NCBI GenBank assembly: GCA_017536545.1
Contig: JAFXHF010000020.1
Location: forward strand, 56,696 to 120,695
Direction: 5' to 3'
Length of the DNA: 64,000 bases
From: a bacterium
Lineage (GTDB): Bacteria; Cyanobacteriota; Vampirovibrionia; Gastranaerophilales; Gastranaerophilaceae
Shown here: piece after piece, positions 17,263 to 27,601 of the stretch
Numbering within the stretch: position 1 is the stretch's first letter
How the letters are laid out: every line of letters starts with the position of its first letter
The notes under the pieces: model-generated
Told to the model about the DNA's origin: nothing
Seen by the model: only the letters and a program-made list of their open reading frames with translations
The model's database searches: none
Position numbers and translations under genes: made by a program

Positions 17263-18106
17263 TTTGCACATTCACACCTACTTCTCGGACGGCGTTTTCT
17301 CGCCAGAGAAGATTGTGGACACAGCTCTTGACGTTGGACTTGAAGCAATTGCGATAACGGACCACGACAACATCTTAGCTTATGATGTCGCTCAAAAACA
17401 CATCAAAGACAATGGGCTTGAAGACAAAATCGAAGTTATTCGAGGTATTGAAGTTAATACTTTATACAAAAATAATGAAGTTCACATTTTAGGTTATTTT
17501 ATGGACACTAAAAATAAAGACTTCTTAGATTTGATTAAAAATCAACAACAAGCTCGTATTAAACAAACTAAAGAAATAATCGCACTTCTTTCAAAAAAAG
17601 AAGGTATCAAAATTAAGTTTGAAGATATTAAAAAACTTGTTGCTGAAGGCGGAAGTATTGGTCGTCCACACATAGCTAAAGCTATTACAAACGCTGGCGG
17701 AACAAACAATATTATGGATGCTTACGCAAAATACATCCACGATGATTCTCCAGTATACGTACAGAGAAAAACTGTTTCACCATTTGATGCAGTTGAAATC
17801 ATTTATGATGCAGGAGGGATCCCTGTAATTGCTCACCCTCACGATTTGGATATTGCAGAACCTCTAATTAAAGAACTTATGAATTATGGTTTGAGAGGGA
17901 TTGAAGCATATCACAGAAAACATTCTCCAGCTTGTGTTGAGTATTTCTCATCAATGGCTGAAGAGTTGGGTCTAATTGTTACGGGTGGATCTGATTTCCA
18001 CACACCAAACATTATGAACGGACAAATAATTTTAGGTAAAAATTTCATACCTGAATGGGTTTATGAAAAACTTACTGAAGAGAAAAAACGTATAGATATG
18101 GCGTAG
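17246..18106 (+). CDS. PHP-domain phosphoesterase
   Basis: A 286-residue PHP protein of the YciV/TrpH type. The metal-binding residues are visible in DLHIHTYFSDG, ITDHDN, IEVNTLY, GRPHIAKA, VIAHPHD and TGGSDFHTPN. Such enzymes hydrolyse nucleoside 3',5'-bisphosphates or the 5' end of short RNA, which fits a place just after rny and a cyclic-nucleotide phosphodiesterase gene. The start overlaps the ymdB-like gene by 17 bases and has a GGAAGTG site. The stop codon lies inside a perfect hairpin (18095-18120). Confidence 0.92.
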   Translation: MKKKTDLHIHTYFSDGVFSPEKIVDTALDVGLEAIAITDHDNILAYDVAQKHIKDNGLEDKIEVIRGIEVNTLYKNNEVHILGYFMDTKNKDFLDLIKNQQQARIKQTKEIIALLSKKEGIKIKFEDIKKLVAEGGSIGRPHIAKAITNAGGTNNIMDAYAKYIHDDSPVYVQRKTVSPFDAVEIIYDAGGIPVIAHPHDLDIAEPLIKELMNYGLRGIEAYHRKHSPACVEYFSSMAEELGLIVTGGSDFHTPNIMNGQIILGKNFIPEWVYEKLTEEKKRIDMA

Positions 18107-18120
18107 TCTTACGCCATATC
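18095..18120 (+). repeat. Perfect 11-bp hairpin over the PHP stop codon
   Basis: GATATGGCGTA (18095-18105) pairs with TACGCCATATC (18110-18120) across a GTCT loop and includes most of the TAG stop (18104-18106). It has no following T-tract. Confidence 0.7.
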
Positions 18121-18139
18121 AAAACAATTTGGGGATATT

Positions 18140-18778
18140 ATGAAAAAACGTTTTTGGAGAATTGAATACTCATTAACTTTGATAGTTATTTTTGCTATTG
18201 CACTAATGCTTGTACCTACACAGTTTATAACATCAAAAGAGGCATCATACATATCAAAATGGAATGATACCTACCATAAAGTTGAATATATATTCTCTGC
18301 AATGCACGCTCAAGAAGATTCTGAAGTTGTGAAAAGTTTCAAACGTGCAAAAACTAATGAAGCACGTGAAAGTCTGATGAGAAACTTAGTAAAACCTCAT
18401 CTTAGAATAAGTGAAGATGATGCTATTACTAAAAAATATGCACCACATTATATGAACGGAAATAAAGTTGCCAAAAACGATAAATATCATATTGAAAAAT
18501 TCTATTTAACAAGAAATGACAAGTTAATAGGAATCAAAGATATTAAAAATAATGATATTTTCCACCCTGCATTTATTATGGCATTTGATGTAAATGGATT
18601 AAAAGCTCCAAACACTTGGGGAAAAGATATTTTTGGAGTAAACATATTTATCGATGGAAGAGTTGCACCAATTGGAGCAGGTTGGGATATTGACGAATTA
18701 AAAAGAGATTGCTCAGAAACTGGAACTGGTGTATCTTGCTCATATTATTACAGAATAGGCGGTGAATTTAACGAATGA
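18140..18778 (+). CDS. Pilin-like secreted/membrane protein
   Basis: A 212-residue protein with a basic start (MKKRFWRIEY) and one hydrophobic segment (about 11-32, SLTLIVIFAIALMLVP), then a soluble domain. The C-terminal part reads FDVNGLKAPNTWGKDIFGVN, a pattern I associate with type IV pilin-like pseudopilins of anaerobic gut bacteria. A canonical G-F-T-L-x-E prepilin cleavage site is absent, so this could also be a simple membrane-anchored protein. Its last 4 bases (ATGA) overlap the LOG gene. Confidence 0.55.
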   Translation: MKKRFWRIEYSLTLIVIFAIALMLVPTQFITSKEASYISKWNDTYHKVEYIFSAMHAQEDSEVVKSFKRAKTNEARESLMRNLVKPHLRISEDDAITKKYAPHYMNGNKVAKNDKYHIEKFYLTRNDKLIGIKDIKNNDIFHPAFIMAFDVNGLKAPNTWGKDIFGVNIFIDGRVAPIGAGWDIDELKRDCSETGTGVSCSYYYRIGGEFNE

Positions 18779-19365
18779 TAAAAAACATATGCGTATTTGC
18801 CTCATCTAGCAATTATTTAGAAGAAGCATTTTATGAAGATTCAAGAGAATTAGGGAAATTAATTGGAGAAAACGGATTTAATATTGTATATGGCGGAAGT
18901 ACCCTAGGTATGATGTGGGCTTGTGCTGAGCAAGTTAAAGCAAATGGTGGCAAAGTTTATGGGGTTATGCCTCAACGCTTAGTTGATATGGGTTGTAGAA
19001 CTGACAATTGCGACGAATTTCACTTAGCAGTTGGAATGAGAGATAGAAAACAAAAAATGGACGAAATTTCAGATGCAGTTGTAGCTTTAGCTGGAGGCTT
19101 TGGAACTCTAGAAGAACTTGCTGAAATGATTGTTCAAAAACAACTAGGATATAACAAAAAACCTATTGTAATACTAAATACAAATGGGTTTTACGATAAA
19201 CTTTTAGAATTTTTTGATGTAATTGTTGAAGAAAAATTTGCAAACAGAATTTCAAAAGAACTATATTTTGTAGCAAAAACTCCACAAGAGGCAATCGATT
19301 ATATCAAAACTTATAAAGAACCTGAAAGAGTTGTATCAAAACACGACATCTACGCTAGGGGATAG
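18775..19365 (+). CDS. LOG-family protein (Rossmann-fold phosphoribohydrolase-like)
   Basis: A 196-residue LOG-family protein. It shows VYGGSTLGMMWACAE near residue 40, DRKQKMDEISDAVVAL, and GGFGTLEELAEM in place of the usual PGGxGTxxE: the proline is Ala here while the catalytic Glu pair is kept. Plant and bacterial members release cytokinin bases or hydrolyse nucleoside 5'-monophosphates; the substrate in this organism is unknown. Translationally coupled to the pilin-like gene by a 4-base overlap. Confidence 0.93.
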   Translation: MIKNICVFASSSNYLEEAFYEDSRELGKLIGENGFNIVYGGSTLGMMWACAEQVKANGGKVYGVMPQRLVDMGCRTDNCDEFHLAVGMRDRKQKMDEISDAVVALAGGFGTLEELAEMIVQKQLGYNKKPIVILNTNGFYDKLLEFFDVIVEEKFANRISKELYFVAKTPQEAIDYIKTYKEPERVVSKHDIYARG

Positions 19366-19441
19366 GGAAAAAAAGATAATAAAGATTACTCAATGACATA
19401 TATTCATGATAAAATAAAAACAAATAAGGAGATATATAAAA

Positions 19442-20890
19442 ATGGATCAAGAATTAAGAGACAAATATGAGGTGGTTATTGGTTTAGAGGTTCACGCTCA
19501 ATTGAAAACTAAATCAAAAATTTTCGCACCTGATAAAAACGAATTCGGACAAGAACCAAACACACTAACAAGCCCTATCACACTAGGTATGCCAGGGGTT
19601 CTTCCAGTTCTTAATAAAGAAGTTGTTAATATGGGTATTTTAACAGGTTTAGCACTAAACTGTGAAATCCCATCACGTTGTAAATTTGACAGAAAACAAT
19701 ATTTCTACCCAGACCTTCCAAAAGGTTATCAAATTTCTCAATACGATGAGCCAATTTGTGTAAACGGTTACTTAGATATCAAAGGTAAAAGAATCGGTAT
19801 TACCCGTGCTCACTTAGAAGAAGATGCAGGTAAACTTGTACACGCTGGTGCAGATGGTTTGGCTGGTTCTAGCTACTCTTTAGTTGACTTAAACAGAGCA
19901 GGCACACCATTATTAGAAATCGTATCAGAACCTGATATGAGAAGTTCTGAAGAAGCTAGAAATTATATGGAAGAACTTAGAAACATTGTTAGATATATCG
20001 GCGTTTGTGACGGTAACTTAGAAGAAGGTTCAATGAGATGTGATGCTAACATTTCAATTATGCCAAAAGGTTCTAAAGAATTCGGTACACGTGCTGAAAT
20101 CAAAAACGTAAACTCATTCTCTGCACTTCAAAGAGCAATCGAATACGAAATCGACAGACAAATTGATATCGTTGAAGAAGGCGGACAAGTTGTTCAAGAA
20201 ACAAGATTATGGGATGACAACTCTAGAGAAACTCGTTCTATGAGAGGCAAAGAAGATGCTCACGATTACAGATACTTCCCAGAACCTGATTTAATGCCTT
20301 TAGAAATTTCTAGAGAATGGGTTGACAGAATTAAATCAACTATGCCTGAACTTCCTTCACAAAAACGTGAAAGATACCAAAGTTTAGGTTTAAGCGAATA
20401 CGATGCTAGCGTAATCGTTGAACAAATGGGACTTGCATTATTCTTTGATAAAGTTATTGAACTTGGTGCTAACCCTAAAACTGCAGTTAACTTCATTATG
20501 GGTGAAATCGCAGCTTACTTAAAAGAAGCTAAAGTTGAAATCACTGAAACTAAATTAACTCCAGAAAACTTAGCTGAGCTTATTGGTTTAATCGAAAAAG
20601 GAACAATTTCTAATAACATTGGTAAACAAATCCTTATTGAAGATATGATTACAAATGGTGAAAAAGCTTCAGCTATTGTTGAAAGAAAAGGTTTAAGCCA
20701 AATTTCAGATGAAGGTGCAATCAAAGAACTTGTTCAAAAAGTTATTGACGCTCACCCTGCTGAAGTTGAAGCTTATAAAGGCGGAAGAACTAACTTATTA
20801 GGATTCTTCGTTGGCCAAGTAATGAAAGAAACAAAAGGTAGAGCTAATCCTAAAACTGTTAACGAATTAATCAAATCAATTATTGGATAA
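19442..20890 (+). CDS. gatB: Asp/Glu-tRNA(Asn/Gln) amidotransferase subunit B
   Basis: A full-length, 482-residue GatB. It shows EVVIGLEVHAQLKTKSKIF at the N-terminus, FYPDLPKGYQISQYD, the domain with RCDANIS, HDYRYFPEPDL, and a C-terminal YqeY-like helical tail ending VGQVMKETKGRANPK. It converts misacylated Glu-tRNA(Gln) or Asp-tRNA(Asn) together with GatA and GatC, which are not in this window. AAGGAG lies upstream of the ATG. Confidence 0.98.
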   Translation: MDQELRDKYEVVIGLEVHAQLKTKSKIFAPDKNEFGQEPNTLTSPITLGMPGVLPVLNKEVVNMGILTGLALNCEIPSRCKFDRKQYFYPDLPKGYQISQYDEPICVNGYLDIKGKRIGITRAHLEEDAGKLVHAGADGLAGSSYSLVDLNRAGTPLLEIVSEPDMRSSEEARNYMEELRNIVRYIGVCDGNLEEGSMRCDANISIMPKGSKEFGTRAEIKNVNSFSALQRAIEYEIDRQIDIVEEGGQVVQETRLWDDNSRETRSMRGKEDAHDYRYFPEPDLMPLEISREWVDRIKSTMPELPSQKRERYQSLGLSEYDASVIVEQMGLALFFDKVIELGANPKTAVNFIMGEIAAYLKEAKVEITETKLTPENLAELIGLIEKGTISNNIGKQILIEDMITNGEKASAIVERKGLSQISDEGAIKELVQKVIDAHPAEVEAYKGGRTNLLGFFVGQVMKETKGRANPKTVNELIKSIIG

Positions 20891-20906
20891 AAATTTAACA
20901 AATTAT

Positions 20907-20932
20907 GTCCACCCATACTATTATGGGTGGAC
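20907..20932 (+). repeat. Perfect 11-bp hairpin between gatB and the SIS gene
   Basis: GTCCACCCATA (20907-20917) and TATGGGTGGAC (20922-20932) enclose CTAT. No T-tract follows and a ribosome site comes soon after. The stem sequence resembles the terminator at 14585-14613. Confidence 0.7.
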
Positions 20933-20958
20933 TGAAATCTTTGATTACGAGGAGGGAC

Positions 20959-22026
20959 ATGAACTGGAAATTTTGGAAACAAGAACCATCTTGTATGGAA
21001 AAAGAGATATTTGAACAATCGCAAATAGCTCAAACAATTCTCGATGCTTATGTTGAAAAGAATGGTGCAATAAATATTAATGTCCCTGAAAACATTAACA
21101 GAATAATTATTGTGGCTAGTGGCTCTTCATACCACTGTGCTAGATACGCTGCTGAGGTTTTCGGTTCTATATCAAAGATTGAAGCACGAGCAGTATATTC
21201 AAGTGAATTTTTACTAGAAGAAACTATCGCTCATCACGATGGACTTTTATATATCTTTATCACGCAATCTGGGGAAACTACAGATACAAATAGTGCTTTA
21301 GAAAAAGCTAAAGAATTTGGAGTAAATACTCTTTGCATTACAAACAAAGAAAACTCAACAATCTGGAATGCTTCAGACTATCAAGTTGCTTGTCTTGCAG
21401 GCGAAGAAGAAAGTATTGCAGCAACTAAATCATTCACATCGCAGCTTCTTTGTACAACACTTCTTGCTTTAAAATTTGCTCAGAATAAAGGTTTTGACGT
21501 ATACGAACATATTATTGAACTTAAAACTCTACCTGGACTAATTGAACAAACTTATACTCTACAACCTAGAGTAAAACAATTAGCAAAATTTCTATCCAAG
21601 TACAAACACATTGTAATTACTGCAGATGGACAATCCTATGCACTAGCAAAAGAAGCTTCTTTAAAGATTAAAGAAACATCTTACCTATACACAAATTCAT
21701 CCATCTTAGGAGAATTTATGCACGGACACGTTGCAATGCTAAACAATAAAAATGCAGTGTTAATTTACGTACTTAACGATAATTTAACATACACAGCAAT
21801 TAAAAATTTAGCTAAAATCAAAGAGAGCTATAATCCTCCAATTTTAGTTATTGGAAACCGCTCGAACCACGTTAAATCTACATACAACTTGAATATTGAC
21901 TGCGATAAACCTATTATAAAAACTTTCTGCATCGTAGTTATGATTCAAATGTTGGCACTACAAATTGCATTAAAATTAAAACGCAATGTTGATAAACCTC
22001 ACGGATTAAATAAAGTTGTAAAATAG
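20959..22026 (+). CDS. SIS-domain sugar isomerase (GlmS isomerase-half type)
   Basis: A 355-residue protein with two SIS domains, like the C-terminal half of glucosamine-6-phosphate synthase but without the glutaminase domain. Signatures are CMEKEIFEQ near the start, IIVASGSSYHCARYAAE, ITQSGETTDT, and ESIAATKSFTSQL. Such stand-alone proteins act on fructosamine or amino-sugar phosphates (AgaS/FrlB/GlmS-like); the substrate is not known here. An upstream in-frame ATG at 20905 falls before a hairpin; the ATG at 20959 has a perfect GAGGAGGG site and is preferred. Confidence 0.88.
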   Translation: MNWKFWKQEPSCMEKEIFEQSQIAQTILDAYVEKNGAININVPENINRIIIVASGSSYHCARYAAEVFGSISKIEARAVYSSEFLLEETIAHHDGLLYIFITQSGETTDTNSALEKAKEFGVNTLCITNKENSTIWNASDYQVACLAGEEESIAATKSFTSQLLCTTLLALKFAQNKGFDVYEHIIELKTLPGLIEQTYTLQPRVKQLAKFLSKYKHIVITADGQSYALAKEASLKIKETSYLYTNSSILGEFMHGHVAMLNNKNAVLIYVLNDNLTYTAIKNLAKIKESYNPPILVIGNRSNHVKSTYNLNIDCDKPIIKTFCIVVMIQMLALQIALKLKRNVDKPHGLNKVVK

Positions 22027-22073
22027 GGGTAAATATAAAAAATAATACCTTGGATTTACTTCTAGATTATTAA

Positions 22074-22103
22074 AAAAAGACCACCCTCTCGAGTGGTCTT
22101 TTT
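22074..22103. terminator. Bidirectional terminator between SIS gene and gap
   Basis: AAAAAGACCAC (22074-22084) and GTGGTCTTTTT (22093-22103) pair over 11 bp, with A-runs on one side and T-runs on the other. It serves both converging genes. Confidence 0.92.
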
Positions 22104-22125
22104 AAGTATTTTCATAAATTATAAA

Positions 22126-23136
<1,011 letters not shown>

Positions 23137-23444
23137 TTACTCCTTCTTATTGTGTAAAATTTCCTTACTACTATAACATGTCGATACTAACACTAACAAA
23201 ATTTCTAATCAAGGGGGTAAATCGTATTCTTTACACTTGCTAAAGCTAATAAATTTGCACCCTAAAAAGGTTTGTTAAGATATGTAACAACATACACTTG
23301 ATATAGCAATTATATACTCCAAAAATACTTTATTAATATGTAAGCGTTAAGCAATACATAAACCAGAAAATAAACACGAGACATAAATTATACACTACCT
23401 ACTACACACTAACCTTCTACACACGAGGAATTGAAAAAGATTCC

Positions 23445-23476
23445 AAAACCTTTTCCAAAAGAAAGGGTTTTTTTTT
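23445..23476 (+). terminator. Strong terminator without an assigned upstream gene
   Basis: AAAACCTTTTC (23445-23455) and GAAAGGGTTTT (23461-23471) form an 11-bp stem with one G-U pair, followed by nine T. The nearest upstream gene (gap) is on the other strand. Confidence 0.75.
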
Positions 23477-23515
23477 GTCCTCGGCCGGACTGGGCATTAT
23501 GCCACTAACTACAGA
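23477..23515 (+). repeat. Short dispersed repeat, copy A
   Basis: It begins GTCCTCGGCCGGACTGGGC and continues into ATTATGCCACTAACTACAG. It is similar to copies at 23581-23628 and, on the minus strand, 33446-33490 and 33368-33409. The shared plan is GTCCTCG, a GGAC inverted repeat, G-rich, then an AT-rich part. Confidence 0.4.
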
Positions 23516-23580
23516 TACTAACTACAAAACAAACGTGCTCCGCAGGGCTTCTGAACTATTACTCAATAAAAAACAAGATG

Positions 23581-23628
23581 GTCCTCGCTCGAACAGGACA
23601 GGGCAAATATAAAAACTCTTAACTACAC
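23581..23628 (+). repeat. Short dispersed repeat, copy B
   Basis: It begins GTCCTCGCTCGAACAGGAC and continues AGGGCAAATAT...AACTAC. It matches copy C (33446-33490, minus) in the first eight bases and in the AGGG-AAAT part. Confidence 0.4.
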
Positions 23629-23660
23629 TTCAAATAATATTTTTATAGTAAAATAAAACT

Positions 23661-24698
23661 ATGGAAAAGAAATCATTATTTAGCGGAAAAAGTGTACAAA
23701 TTGGACCTGAAGCAGGTTTTGATAATTATATTATGGCAATTGAATCAAGTTGCGATGAAACAGCTTGTGCTATCGTAAAAAACGGCAGAGAAGTTATTTC
23801 AAATATTGTTGCATCTCAAATTAAAACTCACGAAAAATTTGGAGGGGTAATTCCTGAGATTGCAGCAAGAGAACACCTAGATTCAATCAACGTTGTTGTT
23901 CAAGAAGCATTTGAACAATCAGGATTAAAACCAGAAGATATCACAGCCTTTGCAGGGACAGTTGGCCCCGGATTAGTTGGTTGTTTACTCGTTGGTTTAA
24001 ATGCGACAAAGACATTAGCTCTTGTTCACGACAAACCGTTTATTGGCGTAAACCATCTAAACGCACACCTTTGTGCTAATTATATTGATACAGACTTAAA
24101 ACCACCATTTATGGCTCTATTAGTTAGTGGTGGACACACACAAATTATCGATGTTGAATCTTACTCAAAACAAACTATCATCGGAGAAACCATTGATGAT
24201 GCAGTTGGTGAAGCATACGATAAAGTTGCACGCCTTATTGGACTTCCATACCCAGGGGGGCCAAGATTAGATAAATTAGCTCAAGAAGGTAATCCTAAAG
24301 CATTTGAACTTCCAGAGGGCAAAGTCGACGGATACAACTTCAGCTTTAGTGGTTTAAAAACTGCCGTTCTTAGACTTGTAAAATCATTTGAAGGACAAGA
24401 ATTACCAGTAAATGATATTTGTGCAAGTTTCCAAGAATGTGTTTCTAAGACTTTAGTAAAAAAACTTAGAAAAGCTGTTTTAGAACGTGGATATAACCAA
24501 GTTGTAATTGCTGGTGGTGTTGCTGCTAACTCCGAAATTCGTAAAAAAGTATTCGATCTTGAAAAAGAAGGATTTAGAGTTTGTGCCCCTCCTATGAAAT
24601 ACTGTACAGATAACGCATCTATGGTGGCATCTTGTGCTTATTTCAATACAAATACATTTGATGATGTTGATGTAGAAGTTTTTTCAAGAGTTAAATAA
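23661..24698 (+). CDS. tsaD: tRNA N6-adenosine threonylcarbamoyltransferase
   Basis: A 345-residue TsaD/Gcp/Kae1 enzyme that transfers the threonylcarbamoyl group to A37 of ANN-decoding tRNAs with TsaB and TsaE. Visible are IESSCDETACA, GPGLVGCLLVGLNATK, the metal motif HLNAH, SGGHTQI, and DDAVGEAYDKVAR. Compared with most TsaD it has about 25 extra residues before the usual start. An internal ATG sits at about codon 31, but the upstream ATG at 23661 lies six bases after a TAAAAT box, so the longer form is kept. No Shine-Dalgarno sequence is seen for either. Confidence 0.95.
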   Translation: MEKKSLFSGKSVQIGPEAGFDNYIMAIESSCDETACAIVKNGREVISNIVASQIKTHEKFGGVIPEIAAREHLDSINVVVQEAFEQSGLKPEDITAFAGTVGPGLVGCLLVGLNATKTLALVHDKPFIGVNHLNAHLCANYIDTDLKPPFMALLVSGGHTQIIDVESYSKQTIIGETIDDAVGEAYDKVARLIGLPYPGGPRLDKLAQEGNPKAFELPEGKVDGYNFSFSGLKTAVLRLVKSFEGQELPVNDICASFQECVSKTLVKKLRKAVLERGYNQVVIAGGVAANSEIRKKVFDLEKEGFRVCAPPMKYCTDNASMVASCAYFNTNTFDDVDVEVFSRVK

Positions 24699-25655
24699 TT
24701 AAAACATCAAATCTATAATCTCTGTTGCTACTTGAATATCATTTTTTAGCATATTGGCAACATTTTGTCCTTGTAATTCAAGCTCTTTAAGTTCAACAAC
24801 TCTTTCTAGTGCGTTAAATAAATCACAATAAGATTCATCTGCAATGGACAATTTATTCAAATTACATAAATCTGTTAAAAACAAAGCAAAATCAAATTGC
24901 TTAGGTTCAATACAAGGTTTTTGACCTGGAGATAAATCTTTTAACGCAGCTTTTAAGATTTTATTGGCAATCATTCCTAATTGATCAACAGTATTTTCAT
25001 CATGTGTTAAAACTGAAAACATTTTACAAAGTGGAGCAAATTCTTCTGCATAAGGAAAATCTTTCACAAAATCTATTGCAATAATTGTTTTATCTTTAGG
25101 ATTTATAATAACATTTGGCCAAAAATTATCGAAATACATATTTTTTCTATCCGCATCTGCCAATTGATGCATAAATGTACGATATGATTGCACTGGGAAA
25201 TCAACAATAGTTTGTGCAACTTGTTGGATTTGGTCTGCTGTCATTTTGTCAGTTTTAACAGGAACACCTTTCAACCTATTCATTATTGTTGCCCCACCAC
25301 CAAGGTTTGCAACAACGTGATTAACTTTATCTGATTCTGAAACATCAAAATCTAAATGGGTTCTATAGCTATCTGCGGAGCCTTTTGGCCATCGGAAACA
25401 ATATTTTGTGCCTCTGATTGAATACACATTAGCCTCACCTCCTGCCCCAATAAAATTATCAGGGCGAATTGAACGTTTGATACGTGCAAAAATTTCATCT
25501 TGAGGGAAATCTAAAAATCGACGATATCCTGTAAAATTAACCACATCATTGGTTAACTGAGGTCTCAAATTTAACCCAAAATTTCTGTTCGAAGATTTTT
25601 GAACAGTTGAATACATATTATATTGAGGTAATGTATATATTGGGCTAATGTGCAT
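24699..25655 (-). CDS. Divergent protein-kinase-like protein, single domain
   Basis: A 318-residue protein with kinase-like landmarks in the right order: a Gly-rich loop GAGGEANVY (70-78), a basic residue where the ATP lysine is expected (Arg88 in YCFRW), a catalytic-loop-like D176-x4-N181 in FDNFWPN, and a metal Asp in AIDF (D195). A peptide VNFTG (39-43) and a helix DFPQDEIFARI precede the fold. It is the last of three adjacent related genes on this strand. No signal peptide. The start follows TGA-TATTAA by 7 bases. Membership in a kinase or aminoglycoside-phosphotransferase superfamily is inferred from motifs; the substrate is unknown. Confidence 0.7.
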   Translation of the reverse strand: MHISPIYTLPQYNMYSTVQKSSNRNFGLNLRPQLTNDVVNFTGYRRFLDFPQDEIFARIKRSIRPDNFIGAGGEANVYSIRGTKYCFRWPKGSADSYRTHLDFDVSESDKVNHVVANLGGGATIMNRLKGVPVKTDKMTADQIQQVAQTIVDFPVQSYRTFMHQLADADRKNMYFDNFWPNVIINPKDKTIIAIDFVKDFPYAEEFAPLCKMFSVLTHDENTVDQLGMIANKILKAALKDLSPGQKPCIEPKQFDFALFLTDLCNLNKLSIADESYCDLFNALERVVELKELELQGQNVANMLKNDIQVATEIIDLMF

Positions 25656-25706
25656 ATTTCTATTAATATCACAACAAAAAATCTTTTGCTATTTGATATT
25701 TTATCC

Positions 25707-27566
25707 TTACATATTATCGTATTTTTTTGAAATGGTTTCTAAAAGTTGCTGTAACTCATCCACGACATTCCGCCCCTTCAACTCCAAAGCTTTCTGATAT
25801 TTTAAACGATGAAATAATTTATCATCAGATAGTCCCTTTTCAGAACGCAACAAACAAGAAAAATCGAATTTATCAATATCAAAACAAGGTTTTACCTTTG
25901 GTCTGAACTCATCCAACGCTGCAAACAGCACTTGCTTCAATAACTTCAAATTAACTTTCTCATCATCAACTGTTTTCAATCCGTTTAGCATAGAACTCAA
26001 CGGTTTTGAAAAACTAAGATAGCTATATTCTTGAAAATCAATAGCTGTTAGGGTTTTATTTTTAAAATTAGCAATAATATTAGCTGCGTGCGGATCAAAA
26101 CCAACTCCAACTTTTACCGCAGATGCTATTTGGCGTAATAAACCAGAAAAAGCTTCAATAGGGAAATTTGCAATTTCTTTTGCGGCTTCTAATTGTTCTT
26201 CTTGAGTTCTAAAAAAGGAATAGACTGGTTCACCTTCGATTTTTCTCATAATTGATGCACCATTACCTAATCGAATAACAGTATGATTCACTTTTTCTTG
26301 AGGAGTTAAATCTTTACTAAATTCAGCTGTATAATCCTTATATCTAGTTGCAAAATGGCGGCTATCACCATTCAGCCCTATTAATCGCACACAATAATCT
26401 GTATTTGGAATAGCATAAACATCTGCTTCTCCACCGATTCCAATACCATTTTTAGGATTGATACTTTGTTTTACAAGCTTTAAAACCTCCTCTTTTGGAA
26501 GATCTAATAATGGTATTTTTCGACCAGTAAAACTTACCTCTTTTCGTTTTGGGTTTTCGATATAAAAACACTTATTAACCAATTTTCGAACAGATTCATT
26601 TGTTTGATAAATCTGCTCGTAAACGTCTGCTCCTGCTAATTCTCTTTCCTTTAAATCAACTAATTCATTAAACCCATCTGAGATTTGAGCAAGAAGTTGA
26701 TTAATTTTAATTGTACCAACATTAGCTAAATCACACAAAAATGGAAGCACATCAATATCTTGAAAATCAAGTTTTGGCTGTACTTCAGGTTTTAATTCAT
26801 CAAGCAACATATACATAATCTTCTTGCCTAACAAGCGCTTTGAATCTTCGTCGAAATAATTAATATCGAGAAAGGGCTGATAAATTTTTTCAAAACAACC
26901 TTCATTCAAAAATGGACTATAAACTTTAAATAGAGCTTCTGAATTATACAATTTTCTTGGTGAACAAAAATCAATTGCTGTAAGCTTTTTATTTTCAAAA
27001 TCAACAATCAAATTACCCCCATGACAATCGTATTCCATACCGTGTTTTAAAGCTTCAATAATTTGATTTAACAAATCTCTATAGGCTGAGTTTGGGAATT
27101 TTAATAGTTTTTCAATACTTTCATTGTATTCTTTAACTGGTAATCTATTTATATCAGCAACAGAAACACCTTTTATTTTTTTCATTATAACAGCGTCATT
27201 ACCCAACCTTGCAACAATATGATTAATTCTATCCTCATCTGATACTCGTTTTCTAAAGCTTTTAGACAATGTCTGAAGAGAGTCTGTATTTTGACTATAT
27301 TTTAGACAGTAATCAGTCCCATCTATAGCATAAACTTGTCCCTCAACTCCTCTACCTAATAAATTTTCTTCTCTGATAGAATCCCTTATTTTTCTCATAA
27401 TTTCGTTCTTTGGAAGATTCAAAAATTCAACACCCAAAGAGCAAAACGAAACCGTGTCACGCGTCAATTGAGACGCAAGAATCGGCTTGTCCATAAATTT
27501 TTGAGTATTTTTTATTTGATAATTATTATTTACTTGTGGGTAAAAATTTTGAATACAAATTTGCAT
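25707..27566 (-). CDS. Tandem two-domain kinase-like protein
   Basis: A 619-residue protein made of two copies of the domain found in the flanking genes. Domain 1 has VSFC (39-42), a Gly loop GRGVEGQVY (71-79), Lys89 in YCLKY, D180-x4-N185 in YDCHGGN and D199 in AIDF. Domain 2 has VSFTG (344-348), a loop GIGGEADVY, Arg394 in YCVRL, D491-x4-N496 in FDPHAAN and D510 in AIDF. Only domain 1 keeps a Lys at the ATP position; the others have Arg. Each copy starts with the short F-T-type peptide and a 'LP-x-x-E-I/V' helix. The function is unknown; a phosphotransferase is the best inference. Confidence 0.7.
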   Translation of the reverse strand: MQICIQNFYPQVNNNYQIKNTQKFMDKPILASQLTRDTVSFCSLGVEFLNLPKNEIMRKIRDSIREENLLGRGVEGQVYAIDGTDYCLKYSQNTDSLQTLSKSFRKRVSDEDRINHIVARLGNDAVIMKKIKGVSVADINRLPVKEYNESIEKLLKFPNSAYRDLLNQIIEALKHGMEYDCHGGNLIVDFENKKLTAIDFCSPRKLYNSEALFKVYSPFLNEGCFEKIYQPFLDINYFDEDSKRLLGKKIMYMLLDELKPEVQPKLDFQDIDVLPFLCDLANVGTIKINQLLAQISDGFNELVDLKERELAGADVYEQIYQTNESVRKLVNKCFYIENPKRKEVSFTGRKIPLLDLPKEEVLKLVKQSINPKNGIGIGGEADVYAIPNTDYCVRLIGLNGDSRHFATRYKDYTAEFSKDLTPQEKVNHTVIRLGNGASIMRKIEGEPVYSFFRTQEEQLEAAKEIANFPIEAFSGLLRQIASAVKVGVGFDPHAANIIANFKNKTLTAIDFQEYSYLSFSKPLSSMLNGLKTVDDEKVNLKLLKQVLFAALDEFRPKVKPCFDIDKFDFSCLLRSEKGLSDDKLFHRLKYQKALELKGRNVVDELQQLLETISKKYDNM

Positions 27567-27601
27567 ACAAATAATAAGTTAAAACACAAAAACTTTTGCT
27601 A

